Source of the DNA: Pseudomonadota bacterium
GTDB taxonomy: Bacteria > Pseudomonadota > Alphaproteobacteria > Reyranellales > Reyranellaceae
Length of the DNA: 9,419 nucleotides
Direction: 5' to 3'
Assembly: GCA_023436825.1 (NCBI GenBank)
Contig: JAEZHS010000073.1
Span: 1-9,419 of the forward strand
Each line of letters opens with the position of its first letter. Positions within the stretch are counted from its first letter, which is position 1. Of this stretch, positions 1 through 6,388 are shown piece after piece. Both the position numbers and the translations under genes were made by a program. The notes below the pieces were generated by a model, which was not told where the DNA came from, did not search any database, and worked only from the letters and a program-made list of their open reading frames with translations.

Positions 1-36
1 GGTGCCCCGCAAGCTCGCGACTGAGGACTGACCTTT

Positions 37-66
37 CATTGGATCGCGGGCCTCCAGGCCCGCTCA
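37..66. repeat. REP-like hairpin repeat, copy A
   Basis: A 30-bp unit whose core is a perfect 7-bp stem (46-52 gcgggcc pairs with 57-63 ggcccgc) around a tcca loop. It shares the pattern TTGG..CGCGG...CTC...GC..(C)CTCA with the two tandem units at 668-729 beyond the next gene. The mix of a shared sequence frame and a hairpin core suggests a dispersed intergenic REP-type element. It lies 46 bp upstream of the small membrane-protein gene and could affect its mRNA or end upstream transcription. There is no T-tract, so a classical terminator is unlikely. Confidence 0.5.
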
Positions 67-112
67 AACCAGGCCTTCCGTTCAGAACCGCTTGTGCTAG
101 AGCAGCCGCGTC

Positions 113-667
113 ATGCCCCTCTCTTCCGACCCGTGGATCCTCGACAGTCTGGCCACCCTCCTGATGGCCGTCGGCGGGTCCGGCCTGATCGCCGTGTTCA
201 TCTCCCAGTCGTTCGGCCCCGCCACAAAGCGGTCGGTGGCCGTGATCTGCGCGGCGATGGCGATCGGCGGCGGCCTGCTCATGGTGAGGGCCGCGAGCCT
301 GCGCGACGCCGATCGCGACCTCGATCCGGTACAGCAGGCCAACCTTGCCAAGGCGGTTAGCCAGTTCCCCAACGCCCGCTTCGAGGTGCTCACGGCAAAC
401 GCCGACAACGAGACCCGGGCTCTGGCGTCGAAGGTGGTGGATGCCGTGAAGACCGGGACCGGCGCCATGCCGGTGCTGGGCGAGACGCCGCCCTCGACGC
501 AGAAGGGCGTGGTGATGGTGCTGCACGACAAGGAGGCCGACCTCGCCCGGGCCGTCTCTGCCACGATCGGCCGCGCCTTCATGGCCGCCCGCGTCGCCTC
601 GATCACCGACGATGAGCCCACCCTCGACGACCGCACGGTGCGGATCGTCGTCGGGCCGAAGCCCTGA
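113..667 (+). CDS. Small two-helix inner-membrane protein of unknown function
   Basis: A 184-residue protein that I do not assign to a family. Two hydrophobic segments are visible near the N-terminus, at about residues 12-32 (rich in L, A, V, G, I) and 41-58, separated by a short basic loop (around PATKR). A soluble alpha/beta-like domain of about 120 residues follows, containing KVVDAVKTGTG and ending in VRIVVGPKP. This predicts an inner-membrane anchor with a globular domain. The reading frame has strong G/C bias at third codon positions, which supports it over the antiparallel frame. No convincing Shine-Dalgarno precedes the ATG at 113 and later ATGs exist, so the start is the least certain part. 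REP-like repeats flank it on both sides, and it converges on the VasI-like gene, so it is probably transcribed alone. Confidence 0.65.
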   Translation: MPLSSDPWILDSLATLLMAVGGSGLIAVFISQSFGPATKRSVAVICAAMAIGGGLLMVRAASLRDADRDLDPVQQANLAKAVSQFPNARFEVLTANADNETRALASKVVDAVKTGTGAMPVLGETPPSTQKGVVMVLHDKEADLARAVSATIGRAFMAARVASITDDEPTLDDRTVRIVVGPKP

Positions 668-729
668 TGTTCGGACCGCGGACCTCTAGCGCCGCTCATG
701 TTGGGACCGCGGGCGTCTCGCCCACCTCA
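668..729. repeat. Tandem pair of 31-bp REP-like repeats (copies B and C)
   Basis: Two 31-bp units lie directly end to end (668-698 and 699-729), the first beginning at the base after the stop codon of the upstream gene. They match at 24 of 31 positions by my count, both starting TGTT.GGACCGCGG and ending CTCA, and both resemble copy A at 37-66. Copy C can form a 5-bp gggcg/cgccc hairpin. They sit between two convergent genes, the usual place for REP elements, where they could protect 3' ends or limit read-through. Confidence 0.55.
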
Positions 730-756
730 TGAGCGCGCGAAACGCCCGCGGAAGAT

Positions 757-1335
757 CTACCGGCCGGCGTCGCTGATCGCCGGTCCGGCTGCCCACTGGC
801 AGCGCTGCGCTACCAGGCGCAGGCCGGGCTCGGCCCCGCTCACGGCGAAGGTGAACAGGAACGGCACCGACAGAGGCCGCACGACGGCGAGCCGCAGCTC
901 GGCCTTGCCGTACAGGTCGCTCATGAACGCGACGGCGCGATCGCCGGACAGTGTCAGGCCGCTGCCGTCGTCGCTGGCCTGCCACGAGACGGCGGCGAAG
1001 CGACCGCCGTCGAGGCTCAGCCTGACGGCGACGGCCCACGGTCCCGGATGCAGGCTATCGGCGTCGACATGGATGGTCGTGACGCCCTCCAGGCAATCGA
1101 CGCGAAGGCTGGCCTGGCGATTGCGCCCGCGTTCCTGCGCGACGCCGAACAGCACGGCAGCCGGACCGCTGGCGCCGGTGACGTGGTTGCGCGCATCGAC
1201 CGGGATCCAGGTCGCGCGGCCGGCGTCCAGGGAGGGCAGCCCGGCCGCCTGTTCGGGTTCGGGCCAGCCGGCACTCGCCGCGCCGGCCCACAGGGTCGTC
1301 GCCGCGGCGAGGGACAAAGCTTGATGACGTCTCAT
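757..1335 (-). CDS. Secreted VasI/TagO-like (type VI secretion-associated family) protein
   Basis: A 192-residue exported protein. An N-terminal signal peptide is clear: RR near the start, a hydrophobic run, then AGAASA and probable cleavage near residue 22. The mature part follows the plan of the VasI/TagO family: a first strand with Cys81 (LRVDCLEG), a V.VRLSLDGG turn, a W..SDDGSGL segment, an AFM.DLYG segment, a PFLFTFAVSGAE strand, and a final Cys179 in QRCQW. The two cysteines could form a disulfide in the periplasm. In type VI systems VasI/TagO is an accessory periplasmic protein; no other type VI gene is present here, so it looks like an orphan with a possibly different role. The ATG is preceded by AGGTG at good spacing. 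A minus-strand terminator ends 22 nt upstream of the start. Family assignment is by motif pattern only; export is more certain than family. Confidence 0.7.
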   Translation of the reverse strand: MRRHQALSLAAATTLWAGAASAGWPEPEQAAGLPSLDAGRATWIPVDARNHVTGASGPAAVLFGVAQERGRNRQASLRVDCLEGVTTIHVDADSLHPGPWAVAVRLSLDGGRFAAVSWQASDDGSGLTLSGDRAVAFMSDLYGKAELRLAVVRPLSVPFLFTFAVSGAEPGLRLVAQRCQWAAGPAISDAGR

Positions 1336-1356
1336 GACTGCACCTGATCTCGTGCG

Positions 1357-1381
1357 AATAAAAAAGCGGCCTTCCGGCCGC
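1357..1381 (-). terminator. Rho-independent terminator (minus strand)
   Basis: Read on the minus strand, this is GCGGCC-GGAA-GGCCGC followed by six T residues. That is a perfect 6-bp GC stem capped by a GNRA-type tetraloop with a U-tract. It ends 22 nt before the start codon of the VasI-like gene. It can only stop transcription coming from the right, so it either ends a minus-strand transcript from the 1406-1690 interval or acts as an attenuator in the leader of the VasI-like gene. Confidence 0.8.
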
Positions 1382-1405
1382 CTTGCGCGCGAAATCGGGC
1401 TAAGG

Positions 1406-1516
1406 CTAGCCGGCGTTCGTTATGTCCAAGCGGACGGCAACACAGGGCATGCCGAAGCCAAAGCTTCCGGCCGCCCGTGCGGTCCACTCACCAATCGAAG
1501 CAAGGGTTGCATCCAT
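1406..1516 (-). CDS. Possible small ORF ending just before the terminator
   Basis: An open frame on the minus strand stops at 1406-1408, 25 bp before the minus-strand terminator. From the ATG at 1516 it would encode 36 residues (beginning MDATLASIGEWTARAAG, ending RLDITNAG). The frame stays open further upstream, and a TTG at 1564 would give 52 residues. The residue pattern looks natural, and a dedicated terminator behind it argues for a real minus-strand transcript. However, no clear ribosome site is visible and I recognise no family. It could instead be an end fragment of a lost gene, or the transcript could be non-coding. A plus-strand frame through the same bases (1422-1712) looks less protein-like and overlaps guaA. 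Otherwise the 1336-1693 interval holds only the terminator and the guaA promoter. Confidence 0.2.
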   Translation of the reverse strand: MDATLASIGEWTARAAGSFGFGMPCVAVRLDITNAG

Positions 1517-1659
1517 CACTGCCACATATACCCATCCCGCGCGCGGCGCCAGAGGCTCGAGCAAATTGATTCCAACTGTTGCCGACCAGGCACAGGGTTC
1601 TGTGGGCGCGCGGACTTCCGGTCGGCCGGATATGAGCCTTCCTGGCCAGGAATCCCCCG

Positions 1660-1688
1660 TTGAACCCTGCCGCCCCGTTCCGTATATC
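1660..1688 (+). promoter_or_regulatory. Candidate sigma70-type promoter of guaA
   Basis: TTGAAC at 1660-1665, a spacer of exactly 17 bp, then TATATC at 1683-1688. Each hexamer matches 4 of 6 positions of the TTGACA/TATAAT consensus. The expected transcription start, 6-8 bases after the -10 hexamer, falls at 1694-1696, that is on the guaA ATG. No purine-rich ribosome site precedes the ATG (the six bases before it are all C). Together these suggest a leaderless guaA mRNA. Basis: the sequence pattern only. Confidence 0.45.
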
Positions 1689-1693
1689 CCCCC

Positions 1694-3244
1694 ATGGCCG
1701 ACCGTTTGCTGATCGTCGATTTTGGTTCCCAGGTCACCCAGCTGATCGCCCGCCGCCTGCGCGAAGCTGGAGTCTACTGCGAAATCCATCCCTTCCAGTC
1801 CGTAGACAAGAAGAAGCTTGCAGAGTTCGCTCCGAAAGCCATCGTACTGTCGGGCGGCCCGGCCTCGGTGATCGAGGGCCAGGCGCCGTCGGCCGATCCC
1901 GCCATTTTCGCCGCCAAGGTGCCGGTCCTGGGCATCTGCTACGGCGAGCAGACCATGGCCAAGGAGCTGGGCGGCGCAGTCGAATCCGGCCACCATCGCG
2001 AGTTCGGCCGCGCCGAGCTCGAGGTCAAACAGCCGTCAGCGCTGTTCGACGGCGTGTGGCAGGCGGGCGACAGGAAGCAGGTCTGGATGAGCCACGGCGA
2101 TCGCGTCACGAAGCTGCCGCCCGGCTTCGCCGTCATCGCCACCTCGGAGAACGCGCCCTTCGCCGCCATCGCCGACGAGGCCCGCAAGTTCTACGGCGTG
2201 CAGTTCCATCCCGAGGTGATGCACACGCCCGACGGCGCCAAGCTCCTGCGCAACTTCGCCCTCAGGATCGCGGGCTTCAAGGGCGACTGGACGATGGCCG
2301 CCTTGAAGGACCGCGCCATCGCCCAGATCCGACAGCAGGTCGGCAAGGGCAGGGTGATCTGCGGCCTGTCGGGCGGCGTCGACTCCTCTGTGGTGGCCGT
2401 GTTGCTGCACGAGGCGATCGGCGACCAGCTGCAGTGCGTCTTCGTCGATCACGGCCTGCTGCGGCTCGACGAGGGCGCCGAGGTGGTGCGCCTGTTCCGC
2501 GACCACTACAACATTCCGCTGATCCATGCCGACGCCTCGGAGCAGTTCCTGAAGGCGCTCGACGGCGTCACCGATCCCGAGACCAAGCGCAAGACGATCG
2601 GCGCCCTGTTCATCGACGTGTTCGAACAGGAGGCGAAGAAGATCGGCGGCGCGGAATTCCTGGCGCAAGGCACGCTCTATCCCGACGTGATCGAATCGGT
2701 CTCCTTCACCGGCGGCCCCTCGGTTACCATCAAGAGCCATCACAATGTCGGCGGGCTCCCCGCACGCATGAACATGAAGCTGGTCGAGCCGCTGCGCGAG
2801 CTCTTCAAGGACGAGGTGAGGGAGCTCGGCCGCGAGCTCGGCCTGCCGGCCGACCTGGTGAACCGCCATCCGTTCCCGGGCCCGGGCCTCGCCATCCGCA
2901 TCCCCGGCAACATCACCAGGGAGAAGCTCGACCTGCTGCGCCAGGTCGACGCCGTCTATCTCGACGAGATCCGCAAGGCCGGCCTCTACGACGAGATCTG
3001 GCAGGCCTTCGCCGTACTGCTGCCGGTGCGTACCGTCGGCGTGATGGGCGATGGCCGCACTTACGACCAGGCCTGCGCGCTGCGCGCCGTCACTTCGACC
3101 GACGGCATGACGGCCGACTACTATCCGTTCGACCACGCGTTCCTGGGCCGCGTCGCCAACCGCATCATCAACGAGGTGCGGGGGATCAACCGAGTGACCT
3201 ACGACATCACGTCGAAGCCGCCGGGTACGATCGAGTGGGAATGA
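1694..3244 (+). CDS. guaA: GMP synthase (glutamine-hydrolysing)
   Basis: A 516-residue, full-length GuaA that converts XMP to GMP using ATP and ammonia released from glutamine, the last step of guanine nucleotide synthesis in the cytosol. The N-terminal class I glutamine amidotransferase domain (about 4-190) has the nucleophile Cys82 in GICYGEQ and the His172/Glu174 pair in QFHPEV. The ATP-pyrophosphatase domain follows, with the P-loop SGGVDSS at 226-232. The C-terminal dimerisation/XMP-binding domain contains [12 protein letters not shown] (392-403) and the conserved end [10 protein letters not shown]. All key residues are present, so the enzyme should be active. The start is fixed by the conserved LLIVDFGSQ beginning just after it. 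There is no Shine-Dalgarno; see the promoter entry. The 3' end is the attachment site for the adjacent island, and the C-terminal residues are preserved despite integration. Confidence 0.98.
   Translation: MADRLLIVDFGSQVTQLIARRLREAGVYCEIHPFQSVDKKKLAEFAPKAIVLSGGPASVIEGQAPSADPAIFAAKVPVLGICYGEQTMAKELGGAVESGHHREFGRAELEVKQPSALFDGVWQAGDRKQVWMSHGDRVTKLPPGFAVIATSENAPFAAIADEARKFYGVQFHPEVMHTPDGAKLLRNFALRIAGFKGDWTMAALKDRAIAQIRQQVGKGRVICGLSGGVDSSVVAVLLHEAIGDQLQCVFVDHGLLRLDEGAEVVRLFRDHYNIPLIHADASEQFLKALDGVTDPETKRKTIGALFIDVFEQEAKKIGGAEFLAQGTLYPDVIESVSFTGGPSVTIKSHHNVGGLPARMNMKLVEPLRELFKDEVRELGRELGLPADLVNRHPFPGPGLAIRIPGNITREKLDLLRQVDAVYLDEIRKAGLYDEIWQAFAVLLPVRTVGVMGDGRTYDQACALRAVTSTDGMTADYYPFDHAFLGRVANRIINEVRGINRVTYDITSKPPGTIEWE
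3233..3244 (+). other. Probable attL core at the guaA 3' end
   Basis: The last codons and stop of guaA (gagtgggaatga) are the expected attachment core for an island whose tyrosine integrase begins about 110 bp downstream. The 3' end of guaA is an established hotspot for integrative elements. Directly beyond the stop the sequence turns AT-rich (3245-3318), as at island borders. I found no second copy of this core in direct orientation in the window, so attR must lie outside or be lost. Exact core limits are inferred. Confidence 0.45.
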
Positions 3245-3318
3245 TTCCGACGTTCCATAGTTTATTGCTGGCTATCGAGGAATATCTCTTAAATAATTGA
3301 AAAAAGAGAGAAATCATC

Positions 3319-3343
3319 CACCGATTGTTGGCGACAATCGGTG
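3319..3343. repeat. Perfect 10-bp inverted repeat in front of the integrase
   Basis: caccgattgt (3319-3328) and acaatcggtg (3334-3343) are exact reverse complements around a 5-base spacer (tggcg). The repeat sits 12 bp upstream of the integrase ATG at 3356, in the AT-rich border after guaA. It is not followed by a T-tract on the plus strand, so termination of guaA is possible but not the obvious role. An arm site for the integrase or accessory factor, or an operator over the int leader, fits the location better. Confidence 0.6.
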
Positions 3344-3355
3344 TGCAGAGATCGT

Positions 3356-4523
3356 ATGCGCGTCTCAGGTGACGGTGCCCGCGTTGCTCTCAAGAGCCTG
3401 AAATCAAAGGAAAAACCGTACAAGGTTACGGACCGTCACGGCATTTACGTCCATGTCTCGCCGCACGGGACTCTCTCCTTTCGCCTGGACTACCGACTGA
3501 ATGGCCGGCGGGAGACAGTGAACTTTGGCAAGTATGGGCGCGACGGCATCTCACTCCTGCGTGCGCGAGAGATGTGCCTTGATGCGAGGCGCGCCGTTCG
3601 AGAGCAGGATCGCCCGCGCTGGAGAAGCAGCGCGAGAAGCGTCGCCTAAAAGAGGCGAAGAGCTTCGGCCAATTGGGCGAGCGGTGGCTTGCGAGCGACA
3701 CGATGGCCGAGAGCACGCGTGCTATGCGGCGGTCGATCTTCGAGCGCGACCTGCTGTCGGTGAGGCGCAACAGGCTCCTGAGCGAGATCGAGCCAGATAA
3801 TCTGCGGACGCATTGCGCGAGGATCGTCGCCAGGGGAGCGCCGGCGACAGCCATCCACGTACGGGAGACCGGTCTCTTTCACCGACTGAAATCAGGATCA
3901 TGCTGAAGCAACTCGAGCACGTACCGACGCTGCCGACGATACGACTCGGTCTGCGGCTCATCCTGCGGACGATGGTGCGTAAGAGCGAGCTGCAGGATGC
4001 GATATGGGACGAGATCGATTTCGAGAATGCCGTCTGGACGATTCCGAAGGAGTGGATGAAGCGCTCCAAGGCTCACAACGTATACCTGTCCCGGCAGGCG
4101 CTCGACATCATGATCGCGCTAAAGACCTGCGCCGGAAACTCGAGGTACCTGCTGCCGTCCCGATACGATGCGGACGCCCCGATGTCGCGCGCAACCTTCA
4201 ACCGGATAACGTATGCTGTCGTCGATCGTGCCGAGAAGGAAGGTCTGCCGCTCGAACCCTTTACCGTGCACGACCTGCGCCGGACAGGCTCGACACTTCT
4301 CAACGAGCTCGGCTTCAACAGCGACTGGATCGAGAAGTGCCTTGCGCACGAGGATGGACGCTCGTCGCGCGGAGTCTACAACAAGGCTGAGTACGAGGTG
4401 CAGCGGCGTCACATGATGCAAGCGTGGTCTGACATCGTCGATGCCTGGGTCGCAGGGGAGAAATACACGCCCGTTCTCATTCCACCGTCGATGCCGTTGA
4501 TGGCGTTCGATCCTGCGCTTTGA
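3356..4523 (+). pseudogene. Broken P4-type tyrosine integrase of a guaA island
   Basis: Site-specific tyrosine recombinase that would insert and excise the island at guaA. The reading passes through three frames. Frame 1 (from ATG 3356) carries the N-terminal arm-binding domain: KEKPYKVTDRHGIYVHVSP and the RREVNFGKYG-type strand (seen as RRETVNFGKYG), up to LDARRAVRE. Near 3600-3606 a one-base loss (or two-base gain) moves it to the frame reading SPALEKQREKRRLKEAK, the core-binding domain, to ATAIHVR. At about 3858-3868 it jumps to a third frame at DRSLSPTEI; the family normally has about 35 residues between these motifs, so roughly 105 bp are missing as well as the frame. The catalytic domain is otherwise whole: Arg (3978-3980, VRKSEL), Lys region WMKRSKAHNV, His and Arg in HDLRR (4269-4283), His of LAHE (4347-4349) and the nucleophile Tyr of GVYNKAEY (4377-4379). 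Stop at 4521. Family length would be about 440 residues. Almost certainly non-functional. Confidence 0.9.
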
Positions 4524-4761
4524 CGGACGGGCACGACGCTGTGCGACGTCTGGATGCTGAGCGCGGGGAATCGGCCGCGACCGGCGAGGCGCGAGCCACG
4601 CCTCGACCTCGGACGACGCACCTCGGCGAAAGGGCGAAACGGCGCGGGAATTGACCACGCTGATCCATCTCATAGATCGTGCTGTCTGCCAACGGCACCA
4701 TCTCGCGCAGCTGATGCCCGCGAATCGTCCGCCCGATTGGTGTGTCGGAAACGAGGCCCAT
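4518..4761 (-). pseudogene. Broken AlpA-family helix-turn-helix regulator
   Basis: From the ATG at 4761 (preceded by AAGGA at good spacing) the minus strand reads MGLVSDTPIGRTIRG, then the AlpA helix-turn-helix pattern LREMVPLADSTIYEMDQRGQ and FPRRFALSPRCVV. AlpA proteins continue with W followed by an acidic .EVEAWL segment. Here that segment (SEVEAWLAPRRSRPI) appears in a different frame, joined at about 4611-4618, consistent with a deletion of roughly 11 bp that removed the W and its neighbours. The restored frame has no stop of its own and runs into the 3' end of the convergent integrase, its serine codon overlapping the int stop. AlpA proteins activate island integrase/excision functions, so its loss fits a dead mobility module. 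Read without correction the first frame stays open to 4477, giving a 94-residue protein with a nonsense tail. Confidence 0.7.
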
Positions 4762-5154
4762 AACACGTCCTTGGTTTACAAGGCGATTGAAAGCAATTGT
4801 GGCTGAAGAATGAAAAGCATTTCCAAGGGCGTAAGGCAGTGGAGGCCCACCGCTAGAGATCGGACGGTGCCGCGAAAAAGGGCATGGCGAGAAGCCGGCC
4901 ATACCCGAGCAAGTCGCAGCGCCGGAGGTCAATCATCCGCCACGCCGTTACCCGCTTCCCTGTCCAGGTCAACTTTCAGGAAGCGGCGGCAACTTCGGGA
5001 TGAGAGATTGACGAAGGCGCCGGAGCGATCGACAAGCGGAGCGCATCGCGTGCTCTTAGTTGATGTCGTCGCGAGATCGATCGCACCTCCACCACCATCA
5101 TGGCGCCGTCAGACCAAACCAAGATGAAAGTGGCAGAAGAGAGGTTTTCGGTGA
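4762..5154. other. Gene-free decayed island interior
   Basis: About 390 bp in which I see no convincing gene. The open frames present (for example 4810-5127, plus strand) have arginine- and serine-rich, non-protein-like translations without recognisable motifs or ribosome sites. The part next to 4761 must contain the promoter of the AlpA-like gene, but no clean hexamer pair is visible. The rest is best read as eroded island DNA. Confidence 0.5.
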
Positions 5155-5330
5155 GATGGCCGCGATGCTCGCATGGGCCGTCGCTGGCTCCATCGCGCTA
5201 GATGGGCAGGAAATGCCGAGGGGGATGCATTGCTTGGATTCTATTATCGTGGCGAGGCACAACCCGTCGACGTCGAGGCGGCCCTTACTTGGTATTAGCG
5301 AGCCGCGACGCCGGGCCAGGCCCGTTGCCT
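5155..5330 (+). pseudogene. Fragment of a Sel1-repeat (TPR-like) protein
   Basis: Between an in-frame TGA (5152-5154) and a TAG (5296-5298), the plus strand reads RRWLHRARWAGNAEGDALLG followed by FYYRGEAQPVDVEAALTWY; then, after the TAG, RAATPGQARC continues in the same frame. This matches Sel1 repeat spacing (A..WL..A...GNA.A...LG..Y..G..V..D...A..WY.RAA..G.A), covering just over one repeat. Sel1 proteins are helical-solenoid scaffolds for protein contacts, often periplasmic. No start codon or signal is retained, and the stop splits a repeat, so this is a remnant only. It could be an old island cargo gene or the last part of a chromosomal gene cut by the island. Confidence 0.55.
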
Positions 5331-5460
5331 GACAAGTGGTAGCGGAACTCGATCAAGGCCATTTCGAAAGTGGCCGGTCCGGTCGCTGCACAAGTGCCCC
5401 TGCCAGCTGAGGCCGGCGCCACACGATCGAGAGCGGCCAGCCAAAATGATCGCAGAGGTT

Positions 5461-5485
5461 CGCCGTGCGAGGCCGAGGCACGGCG
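5461..5485. repeat. Perfect 8-bp inverted repeat upstream of the secreted protein gene
   Basis: cgccgtgc (5461-5468) and gcacggcg (5478-5485) pair exactly around a 9-base loop, 86 bp before the next start codon. It is GC-rich and lacks a T-tract. It may be a leader structure or a factor-independent stop for upstream transcription; the sequence alone does not decide. Confidence 0.35.
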
Positions 5486-5571
5486 CCCATAAGGCGGCCT
5501 CACGCAAACGTAAGCGGCCGTGTAGAGGTGGTCGTGGCAGGCTCTCGCCGTGCAGCAGAAGGGAGCGTCCG

Positions 5572-6201
5572 ATGACATCCATTCGTTCGATGCTGACCGG
5601 CGCGGTCGCGTTGGTTGTGACCCTGGCCTTCGTGGCCGATGCCTTGGCCCAGACTCCGCCGGCAAGCCCGCCGACCCGCTTGCGCGGATCGATCGTGGCG
5701 ATCGACGGCAAGACCGCCACCATCGCTACGCGGGAAGGCACTTCAGTGCCCGTGAAGCTCGCCGATAACTGGGCCGTGATGCTGGTGAGCCCGGTGACCA
5801 TGGCGGATATCAAGGAGAACAGCTTCGTCGGCGTTGCTTCCATGAAGGGGCCGGACGGCACGTTGAATGCGCTCGAGGTGCTGATCTTTCCGGAGGCGGC
5901 CCGCGGCTCGGGCGAAGGCCATTATCCCTGGGATCTGCAGCCCGAGAGCATGATGACCAATGCCACCGTGGCGACGGTCGCCGCCGCGCCCGACGGCCAG
6001 ACGCTGACACTGAAATATAAAGGCGGGACGCAGGCCATCAGGGTCAAACCCGGCACGCCGATCGTCACCTTTGCGCCGGGCGATCGCGCTGACGCCAAGG
6101 TCGGCGCGAAGGTTTTCCTGGGGGCGACGAAGGGCGCTGACGGCCAGTTGACGGCGGGCAGGTTGCTTGTGGGAAAGGATGGATTGACGCCGCCGATGTA
6201 G
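5572..6201 (+). CDS. Secreted periplasmic protein of unknown function (DUF5666-like appearance)
   Basis: A 209-residue exported protein. The start at 5572 is chosen because a good ribosome site (AGAAGGGA, 5557-5564) precedes it and a signal peptide begins there: basic start, hydrophobic core VALVVTLAFVADA, cleavage after ALA at about residue 26. The upstream extension of the frame is low-quality. The mature protein shows two similar beta-rich modules: LRGSIVAIDGKTATIATREG with .VG.A..GPDG.L.A.EVLIFP, then TVATVAAAPDGQTLTLKYKG with KVGAKVFLGATKGADGQLTA and GRLLVGKDG. This repeat of (strand)-V...DG-(strand)...G....DG.L.A..(L) is typical of small OB-like DUF5666-type domains. The segment between them includes GEGHYPWDL and a Met-rich ESMMTN. 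Role unknown. It lies 187 bp ahead of the co-directional barrel gene. Confidence 0.8.
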   Translation: MTSIRSMLTGAVALVVTLAFVADALAQTPPASPPTRLRGSIVAIDGKTATIATREGTSVPVKLADNWAVMLVSPVTMADIKENSFVGVASMKGPDGTLNALEVLIFPEAARGSGEGHYPWDLQPESMMTNATVATVAAAPDGQTLTLKYKGGTQAIRVKPGTPIVTFAPGDRADAKVGAKVFLGATKGADGQLTAGRLLVGKDGLTPPM

Positions 6202-6324
6202 CAGGTTGGGCCGGTACGATAGCGTACGCCTCTTGGTCGAGGGCCGCCTCCGCCACCAAAAAGTCTCAGAGAAATACGCGGTCGCGGCCAGCGAAGGGAT
6301 GGCCGCGCAGAAGCCACCCATATA

Positions 6325-6353
6325 TGTAGTCGGAGCAAGGCTTTACGACTACA
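6325..6353. promoter_or_regulatory. Inverted repeat in the leader of the outer-membrane barrel gene
   Basis: tgtagtcg (6325-6332) and cgactaca (6346-6353) are perfect reverse complements separated by 13 bases, with an inner agc/gct pair that could extend the fold. It ends 35 bp before the ATG of the barrel gene. The arms are compatible with a regulator operator (8-13-8) or an mRNA leader hairpin. No confident promoter hexamers were found around it. Confidence 0.4.
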
Positions 6354-6388
6354 ATGGAGTTGGCCGTTCCAATGAAGCCGGAGATACA

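Larger units (their letters stand above)
3233..5330. mobile_element. Remnant end of a genomic island integrated in guaA (right limit unknown)
   Basis: The segment begins at the guaA 3' end and holds, in order, an AT-rich border, a broken P4-type tyrosine integrase, a broken AlpA-type regulator on the opposite strand, about 400 bp without genes, and a Sel1-repeat gene fragment. Integrase next to the target gene plus AlpA is the standard end of an integrative island. Every gene recognised here is damaged, so the island is unlikely to move by itself. The right limit given is simply where recognisable decay ends; the true end may lie beyond the window and include the downstream envelope genes. 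Confidence 0.6.

Noticed and set aside
97..699. A 200-codon minus-strand frame opposite the small membrane protein
   Set aside because: Composition is less protein-like; the plus frame has two well-formed membrane helices, and this frame would read through the tandem repeat.
1660..3300. A 546-codon plus-strand open frame overlapping guaA
   Set aside because: It is the +1 shadow of guaA, with arginine/proline-rich translation and no motifs; guaA explains every base. The long minus frame at 2036-3136 is also a shadow.
5345..5372. GGAAC resembling an EcfG-type -35 element
   Set aside because: No CGTT-type -10 at the required spacing.
5446..5571. N-terminal extension of the secreted protein frame
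   Set aside because: Arg-rich, with no ribosome site; the signal peptide and a good Shine-Dalgarno place the start at 5572.
6206..6388. N-terminal extension of the barrel protein frame
   Set aside because: A clear signal peptide with GGAG upstream starts at 6389; an extension would bury the signal peptide.
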